Below, one piece after another: positions 32,647-41,654 of a DNA stretch of 64,000 bases. Source of the stretch: Paludibacteraceae bacterium. Lineage in GTDB: Bacteria > Bacteroidota > Bacteroidia > Bacteroidales > Paludibacteraceae. Position 1 is the stretch's first letter. Each line of letters opens with the position of its first letter. Below the pieces are notes generated by a model that made no database searches, had not been told where the DNA came from, and saw nothing but the letters and a program-made list of their open reading frames with translations. The stretch spans positions 10,543 through 74,542 of the forward strand of contig JAEDGZ010000006.1 of NCBI GenBank assembly GCA_016297215.1, given 5' to 3'. Position numbers and translations under genes: made by a program.

Positions 32647-33672
32647 TTACAGACTGACATCGTTGTGTGCAGATTCATATATTTCTCGCATTTTTTGTTG
32701 AAGAAGTTGCTTATTGGGCAGACAGAGTTTATATTCTGCAACCATCGTAGGCGATAAGCAACGACTGAGTGCATATTCCACAACTTCATCGTCTTTATCC
32801 TTACATAGCAAGACACCGATACTCGGGTTTTCATGTGTCTTTTTCACATCTCGGTCAAGTGCTTCCAGATAGAAATTTAATTGCCCTAAATGTTCTGGTT
32901 TGAATGGTTCATTTTTTAATTCAAAAGCTACCAAACATTGCAACTCGCGATGGTAAAACAATAAGTCAATTCTAAAATCACTATTACCTACCTGCAAACG
33001 GTATTCTTGGTCAATAAATATAAAATCTTTACCCAATTCAAGAATGACTTTTTTCATTTGTTGAATAAGAGACAGACGGAAGGTATTTTCTATATGGTCT
33101 CCATGTGCACCGATAAATTCTAATATGTATTGGTCTCGGAAAAGTTGTTCCGCAGTGGGTGTAGTTTGTCTCATCACTGCTGAGACTTTTGGCTTATTGA
33201 GCATAGTGCGTTCATATAACGCACTATTAATTTGCCTTTCTAACTCACGGGAAGAAAAGTGCTCATCAATAGATTTTTGTAAATAAAACTCACGTTCCTC
33301 CTCTGTATGACAACGACTGATAATCAGCAAGTTATTCGTCCAACTTATTTGTCTCAGCAGTGCCGAGACAAATTGTGCTTTAGGAGCATATGTCTCATAA
33401 AACTGTTTCATACGCCAAAGATTCTTCTTTGAGAAACCTTTAAGATCTGGCGCATTTTGCTCAATGTGTAACGCTAATTGTTCTACAACACCGTCCCCCC
33501 ACTGAGCAGTAGATAATTTGTTAGATATAAATTCTCCTAATTGCCAATAGAGGTCTATCATAGCGGAGTTTGCCACATGTAACACCCTATTACGAGCAGC
33601 GCGAATTAAATCAATCACCTCAGCAAATTCTGGATGATTATATTCTTTTACGATGGGGTTCGGTTTGTTCAT
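32647..33672 (-). CDS. DUF1016 / YhcG-like PD-(D/E)xK nuclease-family protein
   Basis: A 341-residue protein with the two-domain YhcG pattern: an N-terminal DUF1016_N helical domain (NRVLHVANSAMIDLYWQLGEFI, GFSKKNLWRMKQFYE) and a C-terminal nuclease-like domain with FRIDLLFYHRELQCLVAFELK (D-x17-ExK-like) and HLGQLNFYLEALD. Such proteins are scattered among genomes and often travel with restriction or mobile genes, but their role is not settled. Here it is alone, and its A+T content is plainly higher than that of thyA and the OmpA gene on either side, which suggests transfer. Confidence 0.85.
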   Translation of the reverse strand: MNKPNPIVKEYNHPEFAEVIDLIRAARNRVLHVANSAMIDLYWQLGEFISNKLSTAQWGDGVVEQLALHIEQNAPDLKGFSKKNLWRMKQFYETYAPKAQFVSALLRQISWTNNLLIISRCHTEEEREFYLQKSIDEHFSSRELERQINSALYERTMLNKPKVSAVMRQTTPTAEQLFRDQYILEFIGAHGDHIENTFRLSLIQQMKKVILELGKDFIFIDQEYRLQVGNSDFRIDLLFYHRELQCLVAFELKNEPFKPEHLGQLNFYLEALDRDVKKTHENPSIGVLLCKDKDDEVVEYALSRCLSPTMVAEYKLCLPNKQLLQQKMREIYESAHNDVSL

Positions 33673-33685
33673 ACTTCTTGTAATC

Positions 33686-35764
33686 TTAATACAACTTATA
33701 CGTTGTCCTCAGCACTTTGAACTCTGTGCGGCGGTTGATTTGGTTGCAAATCTCCTGCTGCTCTGTCGGCAGACTGAGGATAAACGCTTCGTCTAGCACC
33801 TGCTCCTGCGGAATAAACGGATACTGCGCGTGAATTGCTTTGTCGGCAGTAACGGGTTTCTGCTTGCCGTAGCCTACGGGGGTCAGTCGCTCGCGCTCTA
33901 TTCCTTTGCTTATCAGGTAGTTGCATACCGCCTCTGCGCGTTTCTCCGACAGCCGCACGTTGAAGACAGAGTCGCCTTTCATATCGGTGTGCGCCGACAG
34001 TTCGATAGTGATATTCGGGTTGTCGTTCAGCAGTTTGACGAGCGATTGCAGCCCCTCTTCCGAGGCGGGAGTCAAGTCCCATTTGCCGAACTCGTAGAAG
34101 ATGTTATCCATCGTAACGGGCTTGCTGACGGGCGAAAGCGTGAAATCCTGCTGATAGGTCTTGCTGTCGGCAAGGTTCAGCGTGTTGAATCCCTCGCGTG
34201 CGTTGAGGTATCCGCGGGCGGTGGCGAGCATGATGTATCGCGCGTCTTTATTCACCTTTATCTTATAGGTGCCATCCCGCCGCGCCTGTACCTTTGTGTT
34301 GGTACCGTCATCGCCCACAAGGCGGATAGTAGCGTTGGAGATAGGCTCGCCTTGGTTGTCCGTCAACTTGCCTTCCACGAGGAACACCATCTCCGGCAGC
34401 ACAAACTCGTATATCTGGTCAAACCCTTTCTTCTGCCCTCGGTTGGACGAGAAAAAGCCGTTTTGTGTGTTGCCCGCAAAGGTAATCCCGAAATCATCGT
34501 TGTTGGAATTGAAAGGCGCGCCTATGTTAAAGATAAACCAAGCGGCAGAGTCATGCACCGTGGTGTCGCGTTGCGCCATAAAGATGTCCAGCCCGCCATA
34601 GCCGGGGTGCCCGTTTGAGGCAAAATAGAGTGTCCCGTTGGGGTGAATGCAGGGGTACATCTCATCGCCTGCCGAGTTGATTTGTGCGCCCATATTCTGC
34701 ACGTTCACCCATTCTTCGCCTTCTAATTCCGCCATATAGAGGTCTTTCCCGCCGAAGCCCCCGGGCGCATCCGAAACGAAATAGAGCGTGTCGCCCGATG
34801 CGGAGAGCGAGGGATGTCCCACGGTGATACTGCTGTCCGCAAAGAGTTTCACCTCTTGTGCCTCGCCCCATTCGCCGCTGGCGCGGGAAGAGCGGTAGAT
34901 TTTCGCCCCGAGGTCTTGCCCGTTGACGGGCTTCGAGTAGGTGAAATACATCGTGCGTCCGTCGGCGGAGAAGCAGCAAACACCCAATTCCGCTGTGGTC
35001 TTTGCGCCGCCTCCGCCGCTTGTGGAGTCATTCTCCTGCTCCTCTTGCTCATCGCCGTAGAGCCCTTCCGCCAACGCAATGTCCTCCCATTCGCCCGCTG
35101 CATTCTTGCGCGCGGAGTAGAGACTGAACAACTGCGCACCCGTTACGGGGCTCGGGCGCTTCAGGTTTTTCTTCTTGTTGCCCGATGAACCCGATGCCTG
35201 TCGGTTGCTGGTGAACATCAGTGCGTCCGCATCTTCACCGATAAACTGCGGGGCAAAATTGCTGCTGCGCTTGGCGTTGAAGTCCTTGGAGAGCGACACC
35301 TTGTAGCGCGAGGTCTGCTTCTTCCATTCCGCAATCTGCTGACAAGCATAATGCCCTGCCTGCGCCTGATAATCAGTGGGATAGGATTGCAGGTAGAGCA
35401 GGTATTGCTGGTCGGCTTCCTTGTACTTGCCTTGGTATTGCAGCACCTGCGCGTAACGCAGATACACTATCGAGTCCTGATACTTGTTGCGAATGGCGTT
35501 CTTGTAGGCGTTCACCGCCTTGTTGTTGTTCAAGATACGATAACACTCGCCTTGGTTGAATGCTACATGTGCCTTCATCGCACGCTCTTTCTGCGGCGAG
35601 ATACGGCTGTAACACTGTTTGTACAAGTCGGCGGCATCATAGTATTCGCCTATGGCGTACATGCGGTCGGCTTTCTTCACGCGTTGCTTAATACTGCAAG
35701 ATGATAGCCCCACCGAGAGGACTATCATCGCACACATATATATGTAAGAAACTTTGCTCTTCAA
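33686..35764 (-). CDS. PorE-like OmpA-family lipoprotein (T9SS component candidate)
   Basis: A 692-residue lipoprotein (lipobox LSSC after a signal peptide). Domains in order: TPR-like helices (about 30-130, GEYYDAADLYKQCY), a WD40/PD40 propeller (about 150-440, ALMFTSNRQAS, TMYFTYSKP, TLYFVSDAPGGFGGKDLYMAE, TLYFASNGHPGYGGLDIFMA), a carboxypeptidase-regulatory-like domain (VEGKLTDNQGEPISNATIRL) and an OmpA C-terminal peptidoglycan-binding domain (IELSAHTDMKGDSVFNVRLSEKRAEAV, NRRTEFKVL). This is the layout of PorE of Porphyromonas gingivalis, a type IX secretion component. Other TPR-PD40-OmpA proteins exist, so the assignment rests on architecture. Confidence 0.78.
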   Translation of the reverse strand: MKSKVSYIYMCAMIVLSVGLSSCSIKQRVKKADRMYAIGEYYDAADLYKQCYSRISPQKERAMKAHVAFNQGECYRILNNNKAVNAYKNAIRNKYQDSIVYLRYAQVLQYQGKYKEADQQYLLYLQSYPTDYQAQAGHYACQQIAEWKKQTSRYKVSLSKDFNAKRSSNFAPQFIGEDADALMFTSNRQASGSSGNKKKNLKRPSPVTGAQLFSLYSARKNAAGEWEDIALAEGLYGDEQEEQENDSTSGGGGAKTTAELGVCCFSADGRTMYFTYSKPVNGQDLGAKIYRSSRASGEWGEAQEVKLFADSSITVGHPSLSASGDTLYFVSDAPGGFGGKDLYMAELEGEEWVNVQNMGAQINSAGDEMYPCIHPNGTLYFASNGHPGYGGLDIFMAQRDTTVHDSAAWFIFNIGAPFNSNNDDFGITFAGNTQNGFFSSNRGQKKGFDQIYEFVLPEMVFLVEGKLTDNQGEPISNATIRLVGDDGTNTKVQARRDGTYKIKVNKDARYIMLATARGYLNAREGFNTLNLADSKTYQQDFTLSPVSKPVTMDNIFYEFGKWDLTPASEEGLQSLVKLLNDNPNITIELSAHTDMKGDSVFNVRLSEKRAEAVCNYLISKGIERERLTPVGYGKQKPVTADKAIHAQYPFIPQEQVLDEAFILSLPTEQQEICNQINRRTEFKVLRTTYKLY

Positions 35765-35787
35765 TGATTATTTATGGTTTTAAGACA

Positions 35788-36987
35788 TTATTCCACCTTA
35801 AAATTATACTCCTTCCCGTATTCCCGCAAGATGGTAAGTCTTAAGGTTTTCTCAGTCAGGTTATAGAGCGACGACCATTGGGTCTGCGAGGTGAGTTCCT
35901 CCGTAGGCGGCTGGGAAACAGAATCAAGCAGCACCATTGCTTTGGCTTCGCCCAAGGTATAGTTATTTTCATGCAAGGTCTTTCGCATAGTCTCATAGCG
36001 ACCTTTACCATGTTCTGAACCCCATCCGTCCGTAGTGCCTATCATGGTGGGCGATATGTAGAAATTCGTTACGCACCGCAGTGTATCATTTCCGGTAAGC
36101 ACTTCCATCACTCGTGGTATGGAGTCCCCTTTCGGAATAGTGTATTCTACGATAGCATAATCGCCTGTGGCATCTGCCATAAAGAAATGGTAATTGCTGC
36201 GACCGTTGCCGCGCATATCCATATCGTATCTCTTAAGCATTGCAACGGCTTCTTTCACCGTGGAGGCATGATCCAGTAGCATACGGATAGCGACAGTAGT
36301 GCTGATGCGCGGTAATCCTGTTTCTTGGCAAGTTTGCTTCTCATTCAGGGCAAGCACGCCTATAGCAAACCCATCTTCATTGATGCCATCAAGCGCTGCG
36401 TATGGTAATCCCATCATAAGTGATAAGTCGGTGTTACCATCTGTATAGAATCCTTGTTGGAATCCCATATTCAAGCCATCTACCATAGAAATAGATTTCT
36501 TTCCATTGGCAGGAGCCGTATGCACGAGAATAGCGGAAGTGGGTACGTAACTTGTGCCGGTCTTATCAAAATGCCGAAAATCATAGTTGCGCCCCATCAG
36601 GTAATCAATGCGCTCGTCATCGGGTACAGCGAAAGCACTACAACCTGCACCAAATGCTACTTTTGGGGATTTTGCGGGAATTGTGTCGTAGAGTAAGTAT
36701 GCAATATACTGAAATAAAGCATTCGTTTCAGTTATATTGGATTTAAGCACTTGGTCTAATTTGTAGTCGGCGGTGTAGTCAATCTCATACAACCGCCCCG
36801 CGCCATCCAAGTCTTTCATGGAGTGAATCATTGCCAGTTTGTCTGCATCCGTAATATACACACTCGGATTCTTTGCAACAACATCTGAATCTATGGGATT
36901 TTCGTTCTTGCAGGAAACGGCTGCAAATACCCCCATCATTGCGAAAGCCAATGGCATCCAATGAAAAAATGAATAATGTGTTCTCAT
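35788..36987 (-). CDS. Choloylglycine hydrolase-like (linear amide C-N hydrolase) lipoprotein
   Basis: A 399-residue lipoprotein (signal peptide ending AAVSC). The Ntn-hydrolase pattern starts at GAGCSAFAVPDDERIDYLMGRNYDF, where the Cys is the likely nucleophile and the Arg and Asp of GRNYDF are conserved in penicillin acylase / bile-salt hydrolase relatives; later blocks LPYAALDGINEDGFAIGVLAL and the RISTTVAIRMLLDHASTVKEAV helix also fit. In true Ntn enzymes the Cys becomes residue 1 after cleavage, so about 120 residues would be removed or this is a related non-cleaving form. Substrate unknown; bile acids are possible in a gut setting but unproven. Confidence 0.75.
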   Translation of the reverse strand: MRTHYSFFHWMPLAFAMMGVFAAVSCKNENPIDSDVVAKNPSVYITDADKLAMIHSMKDLDGAGRLYEIDYTADYKLDQVLKSNITETNALFQYIAYLLYDTIPAKSPKVAFGAGCSAFAVPDDERIDYLMGRNYDFRHFDKTGTSYVPTSAILVHTAPANGKKSISMVDGLNMGFQQGFYTDGNTDLSLMMGLPYAALDGINEDGFAIGVLALNEKQTCQETGLPRISTTVAIRMLLDHASTVKEAVAMLKRYDMDMRGNGRSNYHFFMADATGDYAIVEYTIPKGDSIPRVMEVLTGNDTLRCVTNFYISPTMIGTTDGWGSEHGKGRYETMRKTLHENNYTLGEAKAMVLLDSVSQPPTEELTSQTQWSSLYNLTEKTLRLTILREYGKEYNFKVE

Positions 36988-37016
36988 AAACGCAGTCTTT
37001 AATGGGTTAATACACT

Positions 37017-38261
37017 TTATTCCAGCGAGTGAATCACCAGCCCGCTGCGCAGTTTCGGCTCAAACCACGTCGTCTTCGGCGGCATGATGTTCCCTGAGTC
37101 GGCAATGTCAATAATCTGTTGCATGGTAACGGGGTAGAGTGCCAGCGCCACTTTCATCTCCCCCGAATCCACACGGCGTTTCAGTTCGCCTAAACCGCGG
37201 ATTCCGCCCACGAAGTCGATACGCTTGTCCGAGCGCAAGTCCTTGATACCGAGTATCTTATCCAATATCAGATTGCTCGAAATCGTAACGTCTAGCACGC
37301 CGATGGGGTCGTTATCATCATAGCGTCCTTCCTTTGCTGTCAGGCTGTACCATTCGCCGCCAAGGTAGAGCGAGAAGTTATGCAAAGCCTGCGGCTTGTA
37401 AATGTCAGCCCCTTTCTTCTCCACCACGAAATCTGCCTCCAGCGCCTGCAAGAATGCCTCTTCCGTCAGCCCGTTCAGGTCGCGCACCACGCGGTTGTAG
37501 TCAATGATATTCAGTTGGTTATCGGGGAAGCATACCGCGAGGAAATAGTTATACTCCTCCTTGCCCGTATGGTTCGGATTTTGCAGTTTCTTCTCATTGC
37601 CTACCAGCGCAGCGGCGGCGGAACGATGGTGCCCGTCGGCGATGTACATGGCGGGGATCTCTTTGAATATCTGCGTGATATGGCAGATAGTTACGGGGTC
37701 GTTTATGAGCCAAAACGTGTGGTGGAACCCCTCCGGCGGTGCCACAAAGTCGTACTCCGGCTCGCCGGCGGTAATCTGTGCAATGATAGCGTCCAAGTCG
37801 TCGCGGTGGGGGTAAGCGAAGAACACAGGCTCCATGTTGGCGTTGTTCACCCGCACATGTTTCATGCGGTCTTCCTCTTTGTCGCGGCGGGTTAGTTCGT
37901 GCTTCTTGATGCGCCCATCCATATAATCATCCACCCACGCAGCAACCACCAGTCCGTACTGTGTCCTGCCGTCCATCGTCTGGGCATACACATAGTATTT
38001 CTCCTGCTCGTCTTGCACCAACCAGCCCTCTTTCTGAAAGAGGTCGAAATGTTCGCGCGCACTTTGATACACTTTCGGGTCATGCTCATCTGTACCGTCC
38101 TCGAAGTTTATCTCCGGCTTGATGATGTGATACAGCGATTTCTCGTTGCCTGCCGCCTCACGGCGCGCCTCCTCTGAGTTCAGCACATCGTAAGGACGAC
38201 TGCTCACTTGCTCTACTAACTGTTTGGGTGGACGAATGCCACGAAATGGTTTGATAATCAT
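37017..38261 (-). CDS. DUF1015 family protein
   Basis: A 414-residue cytoplasmic protein of DUF1015, recognised by the N-terminus IIKPFRGIRPPKQLVEQVSSRPYDVLNSEEAR, the MYIADGHHRSAAAALVG block and GEMKVALALYPVTMQQIIDIADSGNIMPPKTTWFEPKLRSGL at the end. The DGHHR motif suggests a catalytic or nucleotide-binding centre. Family function is not established; a link to serine or amino-acid metabolism is sometimes seen from neighbours, but not here. It lies 22 bases after the bactofilin gene and probably shares its promoter. Confidence 0.92.
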   Translation of the reverse strand: MIIKPFRGIRPPKQLVEQVSSRPYDVLNSEEARREAAGNEKSLYHIIKPEINFEDGTDEHDPKVYQSAREHFDLFQKEGWLVQDEQEKYYVYAQTMDGRTQYGLVVAAWVDDYMDGRIKKHELTRRDKEEDRMKHVRVNNANMEPVFFAYPHRDDLDAIIAQITAGEPEYDFVAPPEGFHHTFWLINDPVTICHITQIFKEIPAMYIADGHHRSAAAALVGNEKKLQNPNHTGKEEYNYFLAVCFPDNQLNIIDYNRVVRDLNGLTEEAFLQALEADFVVEKKGADIYKPQALHNFSLYLGGEWYSLTAKEGRYDDNDPIGVLDVTISSNLILDKILGIKDLRSDKRIDFVGGIRGLGELKRRVDSGEMKVALALYPVTMQQIIDIADSGNIMPPKTTWFEPKLRSGLVIHSLE

Positions 38262-38283
38262 GGTAATATATAGATTTAAGGTG

Positions 38284-38643
38284 TTACTTTCCCGCTACCT
38301 TCGGCTCCGGCGACATAGAGCAAGATCCGTTGAAGACGGCATTTGGCTCCACAATCAGCGTCTGTGTCTTCACTTCGCCTTGAATCTTGCCCGTTGCGCG
38401 CAGTGCCAGCGTGTGGTGAACGGCTATCTTGCCTTCCATTGCCCCCATTATCTCGGCGTTTTGGCAGTCGATAGTGCCTTTCAGTTTGCCTTTCTCGCCT
38501 ATCACCACTTTGCCCGAGCATTGCAAATCGCCCTCTATCGTTCCGTCTATGCGGATATCCGAATCGGCGATGATGGTGCCGATGATTTTGCTACCTGCCG
38601 TCAAGGCGTTGTATAAAGTTCCTGTCTGTTGTTGTGTTGCCAT
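38284..38643 (-). CDS. Bactofilin (polymer-forming cytoskeletal protein)
   Basis: A 119-residue bactofilin. The short N-terminal tail is followed by a right-handed beta helix of about six turns (SKIIGTIIADSDIRIDGTIEGDL, GKVVIGEKGKLKGTIDCQNAEIMG, KIQGEVKTQTLIVEPNAVFNGSCSM). Bactofilins polymerise without nucleotide on the inside of the membrane and guide cell-wall or polarity proteins. It is the first gene of the long minus-strand run that ends with tex. Confidence 0.93.
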   Translation of the reverse strand: MATQQQTGTLYNALTAGSKIIGTIIADSDIRIDGTIEGDLQCSGKVVIGEKGKLKGTIDCQNAEIMGAMEGKIAVHHTLALRATGKIQGEVKTQTLIVEPNAVFNGSCSMSPEPKVAGK

Positions 38644-38680
38644 AAGATATAACTTTTGAAATGTACATATTTTCAGCGTG

Positions 38681-38712
38681 CAAAGATACCTTTTTTTTTT
38701 TGTATATGCAAA
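38681..38712 (-). promoter_or_regulatory. Promoter of the bactofilin gene run
   Basis: Minus strand: TTTG at 38709-38712, 20-bp spacer, TATCTTTG at 38681-38688, about 38 bases before the start codon. Confidence 0.82.
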
Positions 38713-38780
38713 TAATAAGCTGTACGTAGGGCAAAAAATCTTCTTTTTTCATGGAAAAAGCAAAAAATCTCTCCCCTTTC

Positions 38781-38813
38781 TTTGTTTATTTCAGAAAAAA
38801 AGCGTACCTTTGC
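38781..38813 (+). promoter_or_regulatory. Promoter of the small-membrane-protein / OmpH genes
   Basis: TTTG at 38781-38784, a 20-bp spacer with TTTCAGAAAAAAAGCG, and TACCTTTG at 38805-38812. It is divergent from the bactofilin promoter, with 68 bases between the two -33 boxes. Confidence 0.84.
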
Positions 38814-38855
38814 GCCCTATTGCGTACTATCGCGCACCAAACAACACGAAACGAT

Positions 38856-39062
38856 ATGAAACTGCTGATTGTCATACTCCTGCTTGCCGCCGCCTTCATC
38901 CTCTTGTCGGTGCGGGTTATCTTGAAGCGCAACGGGCGTTTCTCCAGCCAGCATATCTCCCAGAGCAAGACCATGCGCGAGCGAGGTATCCATTGCGCTA
39001 CCTCCCAAGACCGCGAAGCCCGCCGCAAAGCCCCGACGCGCTTAGACCCTAAACAACTATAA
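38856..39062 (+). CDS. Small conserved Bacteroidales membrane protein
   Basis: A 68-residue protein: one N-terminal membrane helix (LLIVILLLAAAFILLSVRVIL) and a basic cytoplasmic tail with GRFSSQHISQSKTMRERGIHC and a QDREARRK stretch. I recall similar short proteins in many Bacteroidales, always unnamed. The ATG at 38856 follows the promoter by about 40 bases; an open frame upstream covers the promoter and is not real. It is 27 bases before the OmpH-like gene. Confidence 0.75.
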   Translation: MKLLIVILLLAAAFILLSVRVILKRNGRFSSQHISQSKTMRERGIHCATSQDREARRKAPTRLDPKQL

Positions 39063-39089
39063 GTAAAATCATTAACAAACAATATCATC

Positions 39090-39695
39090 ATGAACAAGAT
39101 TCAAATTACCATTGACGCAATTCTTGCAACCGCTGTGGTTGCGCTGTTTGTCATTTTCTTTACGGTGAAGCCCTCTTGCGGGCAGCAGGGCGCCGAAGAG
39201 GCGGCTCCCGTAGCAGAAGGGAACATGCCCGTGGCATACCTCAATCTTGACTCTGTCTTGACTTACTACACCTTCGCCATTGAGGCAAGCGACCGTTTGA
39301 TGACCAAGCAAGAGGACGCACGCCTCAAACTCAACTCTAAGGCGCGCACTCTCCAGAGCGAGATGGCGGATTTCCAAAACAAGTTGCAGAATGGTGCTTT
39401 CATGAGCCGTGAGCGCGCCGAGCAGAAGCAACAGCAACTTATCCAAAAGCAGCAAGACCTCGAAGCATTGGAAGCCAAACTCACCAACGAAATCATGCTT
39501 GAGAACCAGCAACTCAATATGCAGTTGGCAGACACGCTCAACAGTTTCCTTCGCGAGTTCAATGCTGATGGTCGCTACCACATGATTTTCGCCAACACGG
39601 GCAAGGATAACATCCTCCAAGCCGCTGATTCCTACGATATTACCGCAGAAGTCATCGAAGCCCTGAATGCCCGCTACACCCCCAAGAAGAAATAA
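39090..39695 (+). CDS. OmpH/Skp-like periplasmic chaperone
   Basis: A 201-residue protein with an N-terminal membrane or signal segment (AILATAVVALFVIFFTV) and then the Skp pattern: VAYLNLDSVLTYY, a long charged coiled coil (about residues 70-150, Gln/Glu/Lys-rich) and a closing beta strand YHMIFANTG...NILQAADSYDIT. Skp-type trimers hold unfolded outer-membrane proteins. The N-terminal segment lacks a clear cleavage site and may remain as an anchor. The Wzi-like barrel gene downstream could be a client. Confidence 0.88.
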   Translation: MNKIQITIDAILATAVVALFVIFFTVKPSCGQQGAEEAAPVAEGNMPVAYLNLDSVLTYYTFAIEASDRLMTKQEDARLKLNSKARTLQSEMADFQNKLQNGAFMSRERAEQKQQQLIQKQQDLEALEAKLTNEIMLENQQLNMQLADTLNSFLREFNADGRYHMIFANTGKDNILQAADSYDITAEVIEALNARYTPKKK

Positions 39696-39700
39696 CCACT

Positions 39701-39723
39701 GGGGACGCAGGCGTCTCGCCTGC
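39701..39723 (+). repeat. Dispersed palindromic repeat, second subfamily
   Basis: GGGGACGCAGGCGTCTC followed by GCCTGC, directly after the ompH-like stop. An identical 23-base copy lies at 54371-54393. Confidence 0.9.
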
Positions 39724-39743
39724 GGTAAATTAGCAGACGATAA

Positions 39744-39820
39744 TAGGTTATTATTAGGTTATTATTAGGTTATTATCGGGTGATTACCGAGTGATTACCG
39801 AGTGATTAACGGGTGATTAA
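39744..39820 (+). repeat. Compound tandem repeat before the Wzi-like gene
   Basis: Three units of an 11-mer (AGGTTATTATT) pass into four units of a related 11-13-mer (CGGGTGATTAC / CGAGTGATTAC). They occupy the leader up to about 25 bases before the ATG at 39846. Confidence 0.9.
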
Positions 39821-39845
39821 GCAGACTATTCCGATAGAAAAGCGT

Positions 39846-41627
39846 ATGCGAAAAGTATTGTTTACGATAGGTTTGGTATGTTGCGCCGTCTTTGCAACGC
39901 AGACGGCGCGCGCCCAAGCCATCCCCGTCTCGATGGAATACACCGAGGTGTACGACTTCATCGACGAACTCATCACCGACGGTTATATCGTCCACCAAAC
40001 AGCGGTCAAGCCCTACACCCGCACCCAAATCGCCAATATGTTGGTGGAAGCGCAGATGGGGGACTCCCTGATGAACAACCGCCAGCGCAAAGCCCTCAAC
40101 TACTACCTCGACGTCTTCGCCCTCGAGCGCGATACCATGGTCAGCCGCTACGTGCAATACACTGACCATCAGACCTTTTCGCTCTCCCTCGCCAATCCCC
40201 AGTTCTCCTACATGTCCAAGAAAAAGATGTTCAAGTTCACGCTTGAGCCTATCTTGGGCATGGACATCTACGGCGCCAAGAAAGGGGCTATCCTCAAACG
40301 CTGGTATGGCGCCGAACTGCGCATGGACATCGCCCGCCACCTCTCTATATGGGGCTCTCTCCGAGACATCTCATGGAACGGAACAGCCTTATTATCAGAC
40401 AACTACTACGCCAACGACGATGCCAAGATAGACGGCGCCAAACTCACCAAGCCCCTTTTCCTCAACAACCTCGCCGGCGTGCAGTACAAAGAGGCGGACT
40501 ACGGCGGCGACTTCTCCGACTCCCGCGGAGGTATCGCCCTCTATTCGTGGTGGGGACGCATCGCCTTGGAGCGCGAGAACATCCGTTGGGGCGACTCCTA
40601 CCATTGCTCCAACATCCTCTCCGGGCGCAACCCCGCAGTGCCCATGCTCTCCCTGCAACTCACCCCCTGCTCATGGTTTCAGTTCGACTATTTCCATGCG
40701 TGGCTCATCTCCAACGTCTTAGACTCCACCAACTACTACATCGAACACGTAGCCGAAGGCACCGACGTGAAGCAATACCGCCCCCACAACAAGTTCATGG
40801 CGGCGAATATGTTCACCTTCACGCCTGTCAAGTACCTCTCTTTCTCCTTCGGTAACTCCATTGTCTATGCCGAGCCGAATGTGCAGGCGCTCTATTTCAT
40901 CCCCATCGCCTTCTTCAAGTCGCTCGACCACCTCATGACCAAAGGCACTGCCACGCAGAATCAGAACTCGCAGGCGTTCGCCTCTATCTCCGTCCGCCCG
41001 TGGGACCACATACAGTTGTACGGCTCTTTCTTCCTTGATGAGTTCAAACTCTCGCGCTTGAAGAAGTCCTCTGCGGCGAAGAACCCCGTTTCCTATCTCG
41101 TGGGCTTCAACTGGAGCGGCTGGCCTCTCAAAGGGCTCTCCCTCCGCGGCGAGTTCATGCGCTCCTACATCGCTTGCTACACCCAGTCCATCGATGTCTT
41201 GGATTACACCAGCAACACCTACCAGATGGGGCACTACATGGGCGACAACGCGCAGTCTATCCATCTCGAGTTAGCCTACCGTCCTGTCCGCGGACTGCGC
41301 CTAGCCCTTTCCTACACCAACGACACCAAGTACAACGCCTATTCCTATCTCCGCCGCGGCATCATCGAAGCCATCTCGCAGAAGCCTTTCGACAAGGCTA
41401 TCTACCGCAACGACGAGATAGCCTTCAACGGCATCTATGAGGTGCATCCGTCGATGTACCTGCGTCTGTCGTTGCTTTACAACAACGCCCGTGCGTTTGA
41501 TAATCTCGAATCCGAAGTGGCTGGCGAATACCTCGCCACCGCCCAAGAGTACCTGAATACCTACGCCCCCGTCTATTTCCAAGGCAAGAACTTTACCGCC
41601 CAAATAGGCTTCTCCTTCGGCTTCTAA
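39846..41627 (+). CDS. Wzi-like outer-membrane beta-barrel (capsule assembly family)
   Basis: A 593-residue outer-membrane protein. The ATG at 39846 is chosen because it starts a signal peptide (RKVLFTIGLVCCAVFATQTARAQ); an upstream GTG falls in the tandem repeat. A helical N-terminal part (YDFIDELITDGYIVHQTAVKPYTR) precedes barrel strands, with RENIRWGDSYHCSNILSGRNPAVPMLSLQL and WFQFDYFHAWLISNVLD matching the Bacteroidota proteins annotated as capsule assembly Wzi, and a final aromatic IGFSFGF. Wzi binds capsule at the surface; whether this branch does is not proven. The group-assignment is by motif memory. Confidence 0.68.
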   Translation: MRKVLFTIGLVCCAVFATQTARAQAIPVSMEYTEVYDFIDELITDGYIVHQTAVKPYTRTQIANMLVEAQMGDSLMNNRQRKALNYYLDVFALERDTMVSRYVQYTDHQTFSLSLANPQFSYMSKKKMFKFTLEPILGMDIYGAKKGAILKRWYGAELRMDIARHLSIWGSLRDISWNGTALLSDNYYANDDAKIDGAKLTKPLFLNNLAGVQYKEADYGGDFSDSRGGIALYSWWGRIALERENIRWGDSYHCSNILSGRNPAVPMLSLQLTPCSWFQFDYFHAWLISNVLDSTNYYIEHVAEGTDVKQYRPHNKFMAANMFTFTPVKYLSFSFGNSIVYAEPNVQALYFIPIAFFKSLDHLMTKGTATQNQNSQAFASISVRPWDHIQLYGSFFLDEFKLSRLKKSSAAKNPVSYLVGFNWSGWPLKGLSLRGEFMRSYIACYTQSIDVLDYTSNTYQMGHYMGDNAQSIHLELAYRPVRGLRLALSYTNDTKYNAYSYLRRGIIEAISQKPFDKAIYRNDEIAFNGIYEVHPSMYLRLSLLYNNARAFDNLESEVAGEYLATAQEYLNTYAPVYFQGKNFTAQIGFSFGF

Positions 41628-41654
41628 AAATGAATAAAATGGAAAAATGATGAT

